This document shows positions 43,879 through 51,788 of a DNA stretch of 57,042 nt, in pieces. Position 1 is the stretch's first letter. Every line of letters starts with the position of its first letter. The position numbers and the translations under genes are program-made. Below the pieces are notes generated by a model. The model did no database searches. It worked only from the letters and a program-made list of their open reading frames with translations, and was not told the DNA's origin. Source of the DNA: an uncultured Clostridia bacterium (GTDB lineage Bacteria > Bacillota > Clostridia > Christensenellales > Aristaeellaceae); NCBI GenBank assembly GCA_937886445.1, contig CALGBY010000030.1:1-57042 (forward strand). Direction: 5' to 3'.

Positions 43879-44507
43879 TCAACGGGATCATTTTTGATTT
43901 GGACGGCGTGCTGTGTTCAACCGATGTGTATCACTATCAGGCCTGGAAGATGATCGCGGAGGATATCGGTGTATCCTTTACGGAAGCGGATAATGCCGGG
44001 CTGCGAGGCGTCAGCAGGATGGACAGCCTGAATATTCTGCTGGGTGGGAGTGCCGCGCTATATACAATGCAGGAAAAGGAGCTGCTGGCGGAAAGAAAAA
44101 ACATCCTTTATCGACAGATGCTTTCACAGATGACGGAACATGATATTTCGCCTGAGGTACGCGTGATGCTCAGAAAAATGAAAACAAAATACCGTCTGGG
44201 GATCGGTTCATCCAGCAAAAATACGGGCTATATTCTCGCACAGACAAAAATCGAAGCCTTCTTTGATGCTGTTGCAGACGGAAATGAGATCAAAAACAGC
44301 AAACCGGATCCCGAAGTCTTTCTTCTGGCGGCCCGTAAGCTGTCACTGCGGCCGGAGGAATGCGTTGTTGTGGAGGACGCGCCCGCGGGCATCGAGGCCG
44401 CAAAGGCCGGAGGCTTTATCAGTGTCGCGCTTGGGAAATATGTTGAACCGTGCAGGGCCGATTTTCACATTCGTCAGGTAACAGAATTGATGGGGATATT
44501 GCCGTAA
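43875..44507 (+). CDS. pgmB: Beta-phosphoglucomutase, HAD superfamily
   Basis: This 210-residue enzyme should convert beta-glucose 1-phosphate to glucose 6-phosphate. It has the HAD nucleophile motif FDLDGVL near residue 8, the cap-domain segment LRGVSRMDSL that binds substrate in beta-PGM, GIGSSSKN as motif 2, and KPDPEVFL with VVEDAPAGIEAA as motifs 3 and 4. The ATG at 43875 overlaps the previous stop (ATGA), preceded by GGAGGGG. It completes the phosphorolytic route begun by the GH65 enzyme. The length is typical. Confidence 0.93.
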   Translation: MINGIIFDLDGVLCSTDVYHYQAWKMIAEDIGVSFTEADNAGLRGVSRMDSLNILLGGSAALYTMQEKELLAERKNILYRQMLSQMTEHDISPEVRVMLRKMKTKYRLGIGSSSKNTGYILAQTKIEAFFDAVADGNEIKNSKPDPEVFLLAARKLSLRPEECVVVEDAPAGIEAAKAGGFISVALGKYVEPCRADFHIRQVTELMGILP

Positions 44508-44565
44508 GCCATTAATGCAAAACAAGCATTCTGTGCTGTCATCCATCCGGTTTTCACGGGAACAG

Positions 44566-44601
44566 GGAGCTGCTGCTGAAAAACATCTGCGGCTCCTTTT
44601 T
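44566..44601 (+). terminator. Terminator of the LacI-controlled operon
   Basis: GGAGCTGC pairs with GCGGCTCC-type bases across an A-rich loop and is followed by TTTTT, 58 bases after the pgmB stop. Confidence 0.75.
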
Positions 44602-44763
44602 GCTGCGGATCATTTCAGGAAATGTTGTACTTTCTGCGGTATGGGGATCGATCCCTGTGCGGAACTGTCAGGGAGGCTTATGCCGGTTGCGGGGCTGATA
44701 AGGAGTATTCTGACGTTTTTTCATAGAGCTCCATAGAGCATTAATGTCTTTCAAGCTCGAGTG

Positions 44764-44792
44764 TTGAAATTTGTCATCAATCATGATATAAT
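44764..44792 (+). promoter_or_regulatory. Strong extended promoter before the island
   Basis: TTGAAA at 44764-44769 and TATAAT at 44787-44792 have a 17-base spacer, with an extended TGA just before the -10 box. Confidence 0.75.
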
Positions 44793-44894
44793 GACAATAA
44801 GCCCGTATGTAGGCTAGCATGCTATGCATTGATGTATCTGGATGGTATTTTGCATTTTTGTGTAAGCATGTCCCTATTGGAGGAGAAATCGTTA

Positions 44895-44945
44895 ATGCGA
44901 ATATTTATGCAAGATATATTGGATGCCTTTTCAGAAATAATGTGA
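44895..44945 (+). CDS. Possible 16-residue leader peptide or gene remnant
   Basis: TTGGAGGAG lies 9 bases before an ATG opening MRIFMQDILDAFSEIM and a TGA. It is downstream of the strong promoter, so it could be a leader peptide, a small toxin-like peptide or the start of a degraded gene. No other support exists. Confidence 0.3.
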   Translation: MRIFMQDILDAFSEIM

Positions 44946-45155
44946 AAATGATACTTCCAGCCGCGATATTCTACTGATAAGGAAAGATAAAGCTGGATAT
45001 TTGGCGACGATTACAGTACGATTTATTTTTGTTATGGATGTTGGGCAAGAAGAAATTTTGTAATTTTCGGGGCAAACAACTAGCGTTATTCATTCTTATA
45101 ATTTTTAGCAAGCAATAATCAGAAATGAATGAAAATAATTTAGGAGGGGTTAACT

Positions 45156-45956
45156 ATGAAGAAATTTACTGCATTTTTCCTTGCAATAATTCTTGGGTGT
45201 TCTTCTGTTTCCTTCTCGTTCGCAGAAGATGAGAATAAGTCCGGAGGAATACTTGATTCGATCGGCTCGTTTTTCACAAATACATGGAACGATGCATCTA
45301 CTTGGATAGAAGGTGTCTGGGAGGATACAACCGAGTGGGCCGATGGCGCATGGAAAGATGCTACAACGTGGATCAGCGGTGCCTGGGGAAATGCCTCTGT
45401 GTGGGTTGAGCAAGCTTGGAACAAATCATCCACCTGGGTAAGCGGTATCTGGGGAGACGCCACCAGTTGGGTATCTAATACGGTTAGCACATGGTGGGCA
45501 AACACCTTCTACACTGTAACTGAGGATAGTAATAATGTTTGGGCATGGCTACAAGATAAAGCGGACGGACTAAAGGCTCATGGAACTGATTTACTTGAAA
45601 GTGCCAAAACAGCTATTGCTTCTGCAGATGATGAGGTTGAGGAAAATGTCAAGGAATTGATCTTTGCGATGCTTGTCAAACTTGGTATCAACGAAACAGA
45701 TTCTGAAAAAGTTTGGAATACTATCAAGGCTTATGCAGAGCAAAAAGGGATTTCATCTCTTTCTGCAGCAAAGTTATCCATTCCGTATCTGCTGCAGTTA
45801 TGCGCGGATAGTGCCGATCAAGCGGATGAAAATTGCATCCCCGCTGTTGCTGTTGCTCAGTATTTGACCGGTATTATTGAGAAATTAGGCGTCAATGATA
45901 ATGATTATGCTAACGAACTTGTATCTCAGCTAAATGAGACTCTTGCCGGTATTTGA
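45156..45956 (+). CDS. Secreted tryptophan-repeat protein, unknown family
   Basis: This 266-residue protein has a signal peptide of about 23 residues ending SFA before ED. Six 11-residue units span about 44-109, consensus W-x-D-A/T-S/T-x-W-I/V-x-G-A/V. Trp falls at 44, 55, 66, 77, 88, 99 and at 50, 61, 72, 83, 94, 105. If helical, the apolar positions 1, 4, 7, 8 and 11 occupy one 120-degree face with Trp at both edges, as in membrane-surface helices. A helical, acidic, Ala-rich domain follows (about 130-266). I do not recognise the family. It begins a three-gene AT-rich operon. GGAGGGG-type site (AGGAGGGGTTAACT) precedes the ATG. Membrane binding or lysis is inference. Confidence 0.75.
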   Translation: MKKFTAFFLAIILGCSSVSFSFAEDENKSGGILDSIGSFFTNTWNDASTWIEGVWEDTTEWADGAWKDATTWISGAWGNASVWVEQAWNKSSTWVSGIWGDATSWVSNTVSTWWANTFYTVTEDSNNVWAWLQDKADGLKAHGTDLLESAKTAIASADDEVEENVKELIFAMLVKLGINETDSEKVWNTIKAYAEQKGISSLSAAKLSIPYLLQLCADSADQADENCIPAVAVAQYLTGIIEKLGVNDNDYANELVSQLNETLAGI

Positions 45957-45981
45957 TGAGTATTGATTGGAGGGATGCGAT

Positions 45982-47754
45982 ATGAAAAAGTTGGTTTCAT
46001 TGCTTCTGTCGATTATTCTGTTTTCTGGCTGTATTTCATTTGCTCCGGCTTCTGTGGCTGAAGAAGGAGAGAATGCGATGGCTGCGCTATCTGATACCCA
46101 GCGGAACTCTGTTGGTGTTTTGAACTATTTGGCTTATTTAACAAAAGAAATAGAAAGTCAAAAGGGCAACAAATTGTATTTGGATGATGCCTATTCTTCT
46201 CTATACAACAATACCTATATGAACGCAATCGATGAAGTTACACTTGGTCAGGTCAAGAGTTTATTGACAGCATTATTCAACTTCAAAATGATTGCAACAA
46301 AACGCGATCGTCTTGAATATATCTATGAACAAAATCAAGCGCAGGCTATTCGAGATGCTATTCCCAGTCCAATGGATGTGATGAACATTATTTTATCTGG
46401 CAGCTGGCAAAAAGCATTGGTTTCTATTGTGTATATGGCGGTTGATTCTATCACAAGCTATAACGCCAGCAAGGGAGCTGCTGACCTGGAATATTTACAG
46501 GACGGGTGGGAACTTGACGATAAGGAATCTGAAGTACTCCATTCCGGGCATCTTGATTCAATCGAATATATGTGGGAAATTATTCACGATTATAATCTTC
46601 CCGGCGATCTTGCAATCAACGAGGATGATATTGATCGTTTCGTTACTTGGAAGAACAATCCCAATCTTGCGGGGCGTATTCAATTCCTTGAGTCAAACCA
46701 ATCCGTATACCAAGCCTTTGGTGAATACTGGCTGGTTTTAGCTGAAAGTTATTTTGACCACGGAGATATGGCGAAGTGCTTGGAAGCAGTACACTCTTAT
46801 GAAAAATACAGTACTCGTATTTTCCGTAAAGATTATCACTATGCAAAAGTTCTTCCGCTTGCAATCACCGCTGCCAGTGAGGCTTTATCAGAAGATCAGT
46901 ATATAGCAGAAGCCGAAGGATTTGCTTCCCGTATCATAGCAAATTGTAATCAAGAAGATTGGGTACTACGCTATTTTGCTGCAGAAACCTATGTTGAATT
47001 AGCAGGGCGTACTTCTGATAATGCTTATCTGCAGAAAGCATATGACATCGCATTGGATAATGTGAACATTCTTGTTCAGGAACAAATTGCCAATAACAAT
47101 ACTTATATGGCAGAAGTCAAGCTCGAAGCTGTCCCTGCAGGATCAACAGAAGCTAAGAAGAAAGAAATAGAGACATATAATAAAGGCCTCCAAGAAGCAA
47201 GAAAAACTGCTTTACCTCCGGTCTCAGACGCACTAATGCTAAACTGTGATTTGCTTTTTTCTTTGGCAAAACAAATGAATGTCGATACCGATGAAAAAGC
47301 AAAAATTTCCGGGATCCTATTCGGGCATGAAGATGTGTTATTCCTAAACCCCTTTATTAATGATCTGTATGTGTTTGAAGGTGCTTCTGGTATTTCTGCA
47401 GATGACATAGATATTCACTTTGACGGAAAAGAAATCAAAGTCTCTGCCAAGTATTTGACAGATGGAACAAAGATTTCTGTTGGAGGGCTGGACAGTAAGA
47501 CAGGCCGAATCTTCAGCATTGATGACTGGACAATAGAGTCTGTTGAACGAGAACCATCTGCTGATGTAAGTACATTTACTGCAACATTCATTAGCACGAC
47601 TGCTTCTGACTTTGATTATTCAGAAGGGTCTACCGTCTGGGTCAATCTGAACCCCGCAGGAGACGATCATACTATGAATATGCAATTTCCCTTTAGTGTG
47701 ATTTCAAAGACAGACTTCCTTATTCCGTATCGCACCTTCCAGAGGATTAAGTAA
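45982..47754 (+). CDS. Secreted helical-repeat protein with beta C-terminal domain, unknown
   Basis: This 590-residue protein has a signal peptide ending ASVA before EE at about residue 26; a cysteine at about 17 (FSGC) could alternatively be a lipobox. Residues 90-420 look all-helical, with TPR-like spacing such as YWLVLAESYFDHGDMAKCLEAVHSYEKY and FAAETYVELAGR...YLQKAYDIALDNV. A short hydrophobic helix lies near 135-150. The last 130 residues are beta-rich and acidic. No known domain is recognised. The ATG at 45982 has GGAGGG at 9 bases; the earlier ATG at 45967 lacks a site. It starts 25 bases after the Trp-repeat gene and overlaps the next by one base. It could be a scaffold or chaperone for its partners. 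Confidence 0.75.
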   Translation: MKKLVSLLLSIILFSGCISFAPASVAEEGENAMAALSDTQRNSVGVLNYLAYLTKEIESQKGNKLYLDDAYSSLYNNTYMNAIDEVTLGQVKSLLTALFNFKMIATKRDRLEYIYEQNQAQAIRDAIPSPMDVMNIILSGSWQKALVSIVYMAVDSITSYNASKGAADLEYLQDGWELDDKESEVLHSGHLDSIEYMWEIIHDYNLPGDLAINEDDIDRFVTWKNNPNLAGRIQFLESNQSVYQAFGEYWLVLAESYFDHGDMAKCLEAVHSYEKYSTRIFRKDYHYAKVLPLAITAASEALSEDQYIAEAEGFASRIIANCNQEDWVLRYFAAETYVELAGRTSDNAYLQKAYDIALDNVNILVQEQIANNNTYMAEVKLEAVPAGSTEAKKKEIETYNKGLQEARKTALPPVSDALMLNCDLLFSLAKQMNVDTDEKAKISGILFGHEDVLFLNPFINDLYVFEGASGISADDIDIHFDGKEIKVSAKYLTDGTKISVGGLDSKTGRIFSIDDWTIESVEREPSADVSTFTATFISTTASDFDYSEGSTVWVNLNPAGDDHTMNMQFPFSVISKTDFLIPYRTFQRIK

Positions 47755-48641
47755 TGAAAGCAAAGTCAATAATTGCTCTGTTTCTGGCAACCCTACTTTT
47801 TTCTTCATTCTCTTGCTCAGCAAGTGCAACAACAATTGACGATCCGGCAAAATGGAGAGACGAAAAAAGTCACAACCGATGGACACAGGCAATGATCTTT
47901 GGAAATGCATCGTTTATCTCATATAAAGATCAATCTGTAATTTCGAAAGTCGAGATTTTGGAAGATGCTATATTGCTGTGCATTGATCAATACAATTCAA
48001 GTTATGCCAACAAACTATCATCTTTGAACAGAAAAGGTGTTCCTGGCCTTCCAAACAGCATAGAAGATATCAATTTCACAGCTGGACCGGATCATCGGAA
48101 ATATACTCATCTCGGATGGAATCATCATTATTCTGATGACGACCTAAAGTATGGGCATTTTGATGAACGAAGGGTTATTCTTCAAAATGCTGTTGAGTTT
48201 GTTTTCCATTTTTCTCAATGCTGTTCATCTGCGGAACAGGTTGAAAAAATGCTGGATGCCATGTGTAATTTGCTTTATGTCACGCATATTCTTGGTGACA
48301 GATTTCACAGCAAGGTATACTATGGTGCTAAATTGACTCTTCTTTTAGCTGATGACAACAACGATTCAGAAACTGTGATCAATGAACTACGGAAAAGTTT
48401 ATCAGTGTTGTTCCCAAATCAAAAAAGTACAGTCCGTAAAATTGACAGAAAACTTAAGGAAATTTCAAATGCAATAGTGCTTTCTCATCGAAAATATTCT
48501 GAAAAAGACAAGTGGCGAGAAATTGACTCTGAATATGCTGAGAAGATTAAAAACCTGTTAAGGGACAATCTTCCGGATCTGCTAAAACAACAAAATTGGT
48601 TTACAAATGCATTCTCACTTGATAACTGGAATGGAATATGA
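47754..48641 (+). CDS. Divergent secreted zinc phospholipase C / S1-P1-like protein
   Basis: This 295-residue protein has a signal peptide of about 25 residues ending ASA. The mature N-terminus with W34 and HNRWTQAMIFGNAS recalls the WxxKxxxTHAMI opening of zinc-dependent phospholipases C. Further ligand-like residues are H114 and H119 in DHRKYTHLGW, H124-H125, H136, H152, and the H178-x3-D182-x2-H185 motif in THILGDRFHSK, comparable to the HYxGDxxxPxH motif of the family. No C-terminal membrane-binding domain is present. Its start overlaps the preceding stop (TAATG). The fold call is inference from scattered motifs; substrate could be phospholipid or nucleic acid. Sequence is AT-rich like its two partners. 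Confidence 0.55.
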   Translation: MKAKSIIALFLATLLFSSFSCSASATTIDDPAKWRDEKSHNRWTQAMIFGNASFISYKDQSVISKVEILEDAILLCIDQYNSSYANKLSSLNRKGVPGLPNSIEDINFTAGPDHRKYTHLGWNHHYSDDDLKYGHFDERRVILQNAVEFVFHFSQCCSSAEQVEKMLDAMCNLLYVTHILGDRFHSKVYYGAKLTLLLADDNNDSETVINELRKSLSVLFPNQKSTVRKIDRKLKEISNAIVLSHRKYSEKDKWREIDSEYAEKIKNLLRDNLPDLLKQQNWFTNAFSLDNWNGI

Positions 48642-48648
48642 CCATCAT

Positions 48649-48686
48649 GAATGCGTCCGGCAGCATGCCGGTCGTATTCCTTTTTT
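48649..48686 (+). terminator. Terminator of the secreted-protein operon
   Basis: GAATGCG.CCGGC pairs with GCCGG.CGTATTC around a 5-base loop (one mismatch, one wobble) and runs into C then TTTTTT. Confidence 0.85.
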
Positions 48687-48737
48687 CTGTTATCAAAGAA
48701 TATCCGAAAAATCGTTTCCAAAGGAGATGCAAGTACA

Positions 48738-50495
48738 TTGAAAAAAGGACGAAGCGCTTATCTGGTAACTAAAAGCCTGAAGCAGTACCTGAGCGCGTCT
48801 ATCATCACCATGGCGGTGTTCAACTTGAATACCATGGTGGACGGTATCCTGATGGGCAATTTTCTGGGGCCGGACGCGCTGTCCGCCATTAACCTCTGCC
48901 TGCCGGTGACCAATTCGATCGCCGCTCTGGGCATCCTGCTCACAGCCGGCGCCGTGTTGATCTCCGCGAACGCGCTGGGGCAGATGGACAGGGGGAAGAT
49001 GCATGAAGCCTTCACGCTTTCCTCTGTTGCCCAGTGGGCGGCCGGCCTTTTGCTGCTGTGTGTTTCAGCGCCGCTTGGCAGCGCGCTTGCCGGTCTGGTG
49101 TCCGGCGGCGGCGAGCTGGCGCCGCTGTGTGAAAAGTATATCCGGGTGCTGCTGACCGGCAGCGTGGTGCTGATGTACGCCAACGCCTTCGGCTCCTTTG
49201 TTCAGGTGAACGGCTATCCGAAGGCCGTCACCGTCATCATGAGCCTCAGCGTGATCGTCAATATACTGCTGGATGTGCTGCTGGTGGGGGTGCTCGGCGT
49301 GGATATCAGCGGCTCTGCCTGGGCTTCTGTGGCGGGCAACCTGGTGAGCGTCCTCTGTCTCATCGTGTTCGCTCTGCGAAAGAAGGGCATGCTGAAGCTG
49401 AGCTTCCGCATCAAAAAACCGCTTGCGAAAATGGGTGAGATCATTGCCAAAAGCGTGCCCCAGATGCTGGGCGTCGTTTCGATCATGGTGCTGCAGGTGA
49501 TCTGCAATTCCTTCATCCGCACGGCGCAGGGAAAGGAGGGCGTGTTCGTGCTTTCCGTGGGATACAGCCTGCTGGGGATCAGCAGCATGGTGTCCTCCGG
49601 CATGAGCAGCGCTTTCACGGCCATCGGCGGCACCATGATGGGCCAGAAGGATCATCAGGGGCTTCGCTACCTCTACCGCAGGGGCATGATGATCTGCCTG
49701 CTGACCGGCATCGGTTTCCTGCTGCTCAGCCTGCTGATCCCCCGGCCGATCGCGGGGCTGTTCGGCGCCGATACAGAGGAACTGCTGGCGCTTGCCGCCC
49801 GCGGCGTTCCGATGATCTGCACCTTTATTCTCATGATCACCGTGGTGCTTCCCTGCTCCATCCATTATCAGGTGATCGGGCGGTTCACGCTTTCCTCCGT
49901 GAGCAATCTGTCGATCGTCGCGTCGGCGCTGGTCAGCTTCCTGCTGGTGTCCGTCACGCTGCCCGCGGAAAACATCTGGCTGGCTTTCCCGCTGTCATGC
50001 GTTCTGTGCCTGCTTACCGTTGCCGCCGGCGCGGCGCTGGTCAGGCGTTCCGCCGGAAACAGGGTGACCTTCCCGGATCTTGTTCCGGACGCTGAAACCG
50101 AGGTGCGTAAGCTGGACCTGTCCGTAGCCTGCACGGAGGAGGGCTGCAGAAAGGGGATCCGGGAGATCCGGAGCTGGCTGAACGACAGCGGCTACGGCGC
50201 GCTGAGCATGAAGATCGCGCACTGCATGGAGGAGCTGCTGCTGAACTGCATCCGGCACTCCGGCGGGAACGCGGATCACGATATCGATGTGCTGATCCGC
50301 GGGGACGGCCGGGAAGTGACCGCCCTGCTGAAGGACGACGGCATTCCCTTCAACACATCCGGCTGCCTGGCCGGAAACAAGACCTACGGCCTGATGCTGG
50401 TGCGGCATTACTGCGGGAACATTGAGTATAACTACTCCTTCGGGCAGAATATGACCATGCTGAAATGGTCACTTGCGGAACCGGAAACAAAATGA
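48738..50495 (+). CDS. MATE-family transporter fused to an RsbW-like ATPase domain
   Basis: This 585-residue protein has a MATE multidrug/flavin-type transporter of about twelve helices (to about residue 455) fused to a C-terminal GHKL ATPase of the anti-sigma/RsbW type. The ATPase motifs are whole: N-box MEELLLNCIRHS, G1 KDDGIPFN and G2 YGLMLVRHYCGN. The likely start is a TTG at 48738 with AAGGAG at 11 bases; upstream codons in frame run into the previous terminator. Composition returns to GC-rich, so it is not part of the preceding island. The ATPase half may phosphorylate or bind a regulatory partner, or sense ATP to gate transport. The fusion role is unknown. Confidence 0.87.
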   Translation: MKKGRSAYLVTKSLKQYLSASIITMAVFNLNTMVDGILMGNFLGPDALSAINLCLPVTNSIAALGILLTAGAVLISANALGQMDRGKMHEAFTLSSVAQWAAGLLLLCVSAPLGSALAGLVSGGGELAPLCEKYIRVLLTGSVVLMYANAFGSFVQVNGYPKAVTVIMSLSVIVNILLDVLLVGVLGVDISGSAWASVAGNLVSVLCLIVFALRKKGMLKLSFRIKKPLAKMGEIIAKSVPQMLGVVSIMVLQVICNSFIRTAQGKEGVFVLSVGYSLLGISSMVSSGMSSAFTAIGGTMMGQKDHQGLRYLYRRGMMICLLTGIGFLLLSLLIPRPIAGLFGADTEELLALAARGVPMICTFILMITVVLPCSIHYQVIGRFTLSSVSNLSIVASALVSFLLVSVTLPAENIWLAFPLSCVLCLLTVAAGAALVRRSAGNRVTFPDLVPDAETEVRKLDLSVACTEEGCRKGIREIRSWLNDSGYGALSMKIAHCMEELLLNCIRHSGGNADHDIDVLIRGDGREVTALLKDDGIPFNTSGCLAGNKTYGLMLVRHYCGNIEYNYSFGQNMTMLKWSLAEPETK

Positions 50496-50535
50496 CCGTC
50501 CGCCGGCTGTGCTGACAGACGGATGCTGTATATCG

Positions 50536-50580
50536 AAAAGGAGCCGCTGCGGAAGACAAGATCCGCAGAGGCTCCTTTTT
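50536..50580 (+). terminator. Terminator of the MATE-ATPase gene
   Basis: AAAAGGAGCC.CTGCGGA pairs with TCCGCAG.GGCTCCTTTT, with TTTTT at the end. Confidence 0.9.
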
Positions 50581-50742
50581 AACAGATAAGTCAGGAAAAT
50601 GCTGATGAATTTGCGCTGCCTTTTGCATGATCCCCGGCATGCCCTTCACAAAAAAGCGAAAACCGGGAAAGCACCGGGCAGGAGCGGTCGCGCTCCCGCG
50701 CGGCTCAAAGGCGCGGCCTGCCATGATCGCCCGGATCGCCCT

Positions 50743-51636
50743 TTATTTCCGCTTTACGGGGATCCATACGGCGGAATGGTAGTCCGGCGCGTCCTTGTCC
50801 GGGCAGGCGGGATCGTACCATTCCACATTCGCGTTTCCGTTAAGCTCAAACCCGGGATTGCCGGGCAGCCATTCGCGGTAGATCTGTTCGCTGAGAGACT
50901 GGATGGCATCGGGCAGGGGGCCGACTGAATCAAATACGGCCCATTCCCCCTCGTCAAAGGCAAAGAGCGTCATGCCTTCCGGCACGGGGCCGCCCCTGTA
51001 TTCGCCGCCGATGATATACCGGAGCTTCCCTTCCTTTTCGCCGTCTATACAGATGCCGTAGTCACCGATATGATGATCCGCGACGGCCTGCTCAAACGCG
51101 TTCGCGGGGGCATTGCCGCGGCTGAGGCCGGATACATACCTGCGGAATATCTCGTCCCAGAACAGTGGGATCTCCGCGTTGCCCGTCTCAACGGCAAACT
51201 CCCGTTCAAAACCGATCACCTGCAGACCTGCTTTGCTTACGATTCGACAGTCCATTTTTGTACCTCCTGTGATCGACAGTTGAATGCGAAGAGGAAGAAA
51301 CTTTTTGAAGTGCGCTTCGCGGTTCCGGATCTGGGAAGGCGTGGCGCCGTGGAACCTTGTGAAGGCCTTCGTGAAACTTTCGGGAGTGTCATAGGCGTAC
51401 TTGAAAGCAATGTCGATGATCTTTGCTTCGCTGCCGTACAGGTCCAGCGCGGCCAGATACAGTCTTCTGCTGCGGATGTACTCTCCGATACCGTAACCGG
51501 TCACCGCTGTGAAGCCCTTCTGCAGATACATGGCCGACACATGCACGGCATTGCCGACATCCTGTACACAGATGTCGTTGAGCAGGTTGCTTTCCATATA
51601 GTCTATCGCTTTCCTTATGCTTGTTATCCACTCCAC
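50743..51636 (-). CDS. AraC family regulator with GyrI-like effector domain
   Basis: This 297-residue regulator has two helix-turn-helix motifs in the first 110 residues (VQDVGNAVHVSAMYLQKGF, IIDIAFKYAYDTPESFTKAF) and a GyrI/Rob-type ligand domain from about 125 with WYDPACPDKD and a final AVWIPVKRK strand. Such proteins sense small hydrophobic compounds and control efflux genes. The start is a GTG with AAGGAGGAGGG upstream. It converges with the MATE fusion gene, which it might regulate; no operator is recognised. Confidence 0.9.
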   Translation of the reverse strand: MEWITSIRKAIDYMESNLLNDICVQDVGNAVHVSAMYLQKGFTAVTGYGIGEYIRSRRLYLAALDLYGSEAKIIDIAFKYAYDTPESFTKAFTRFHGATPSQIRNREAHFKKFLPLRIQLSITGGTKMDCRIVSKAGLQVIGFEREFAVETGNAEIPLFWDEIFRRYVSGLSRGNAPANAFEQAVADHHIGDYGICIDGEKEGKLRYIIGGEYRGGPVPEGMTLFAFDEGEWAVFDSVGPLPDAIQSLSEQIYREWLPGNPGFELNGNANVEWYDPACPDKDAPDYHSAVWIPVKRK

Positions 51637-51788
51637 TTTCGTTCCCTCCTCCTTTCACAGGCAGTATATCATCCGGCGGGCATGCTGTCCTGTCATTTTG
51701 CATCAGGATCTGTCCGCTCAAACGGATCCCGGGCTTTCGGACGCGGCTTTGCGGGCGGCGGAAAAACGAGTTCGGTCGTTTTATGACC

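Larger units (their letters stand above)
44602..45155. other. AT-rich region before the secreted-protein island
   Basis: Base composition falls sharply towards AT from about 44740. The region holds a strong promoter at 44764-44792 and a 16-residue frame at 44895-44945, but no longer gene. A transcript from this promoter would carry a leader of about 350 bases before the first secreted protein. Confidence 0.5.

Noticed and set aside
51070..51786. Plus-strand frame opposite the AraC-family gene
   Set aside because: It is a shadow of the AraC/GyrI-type coding region.
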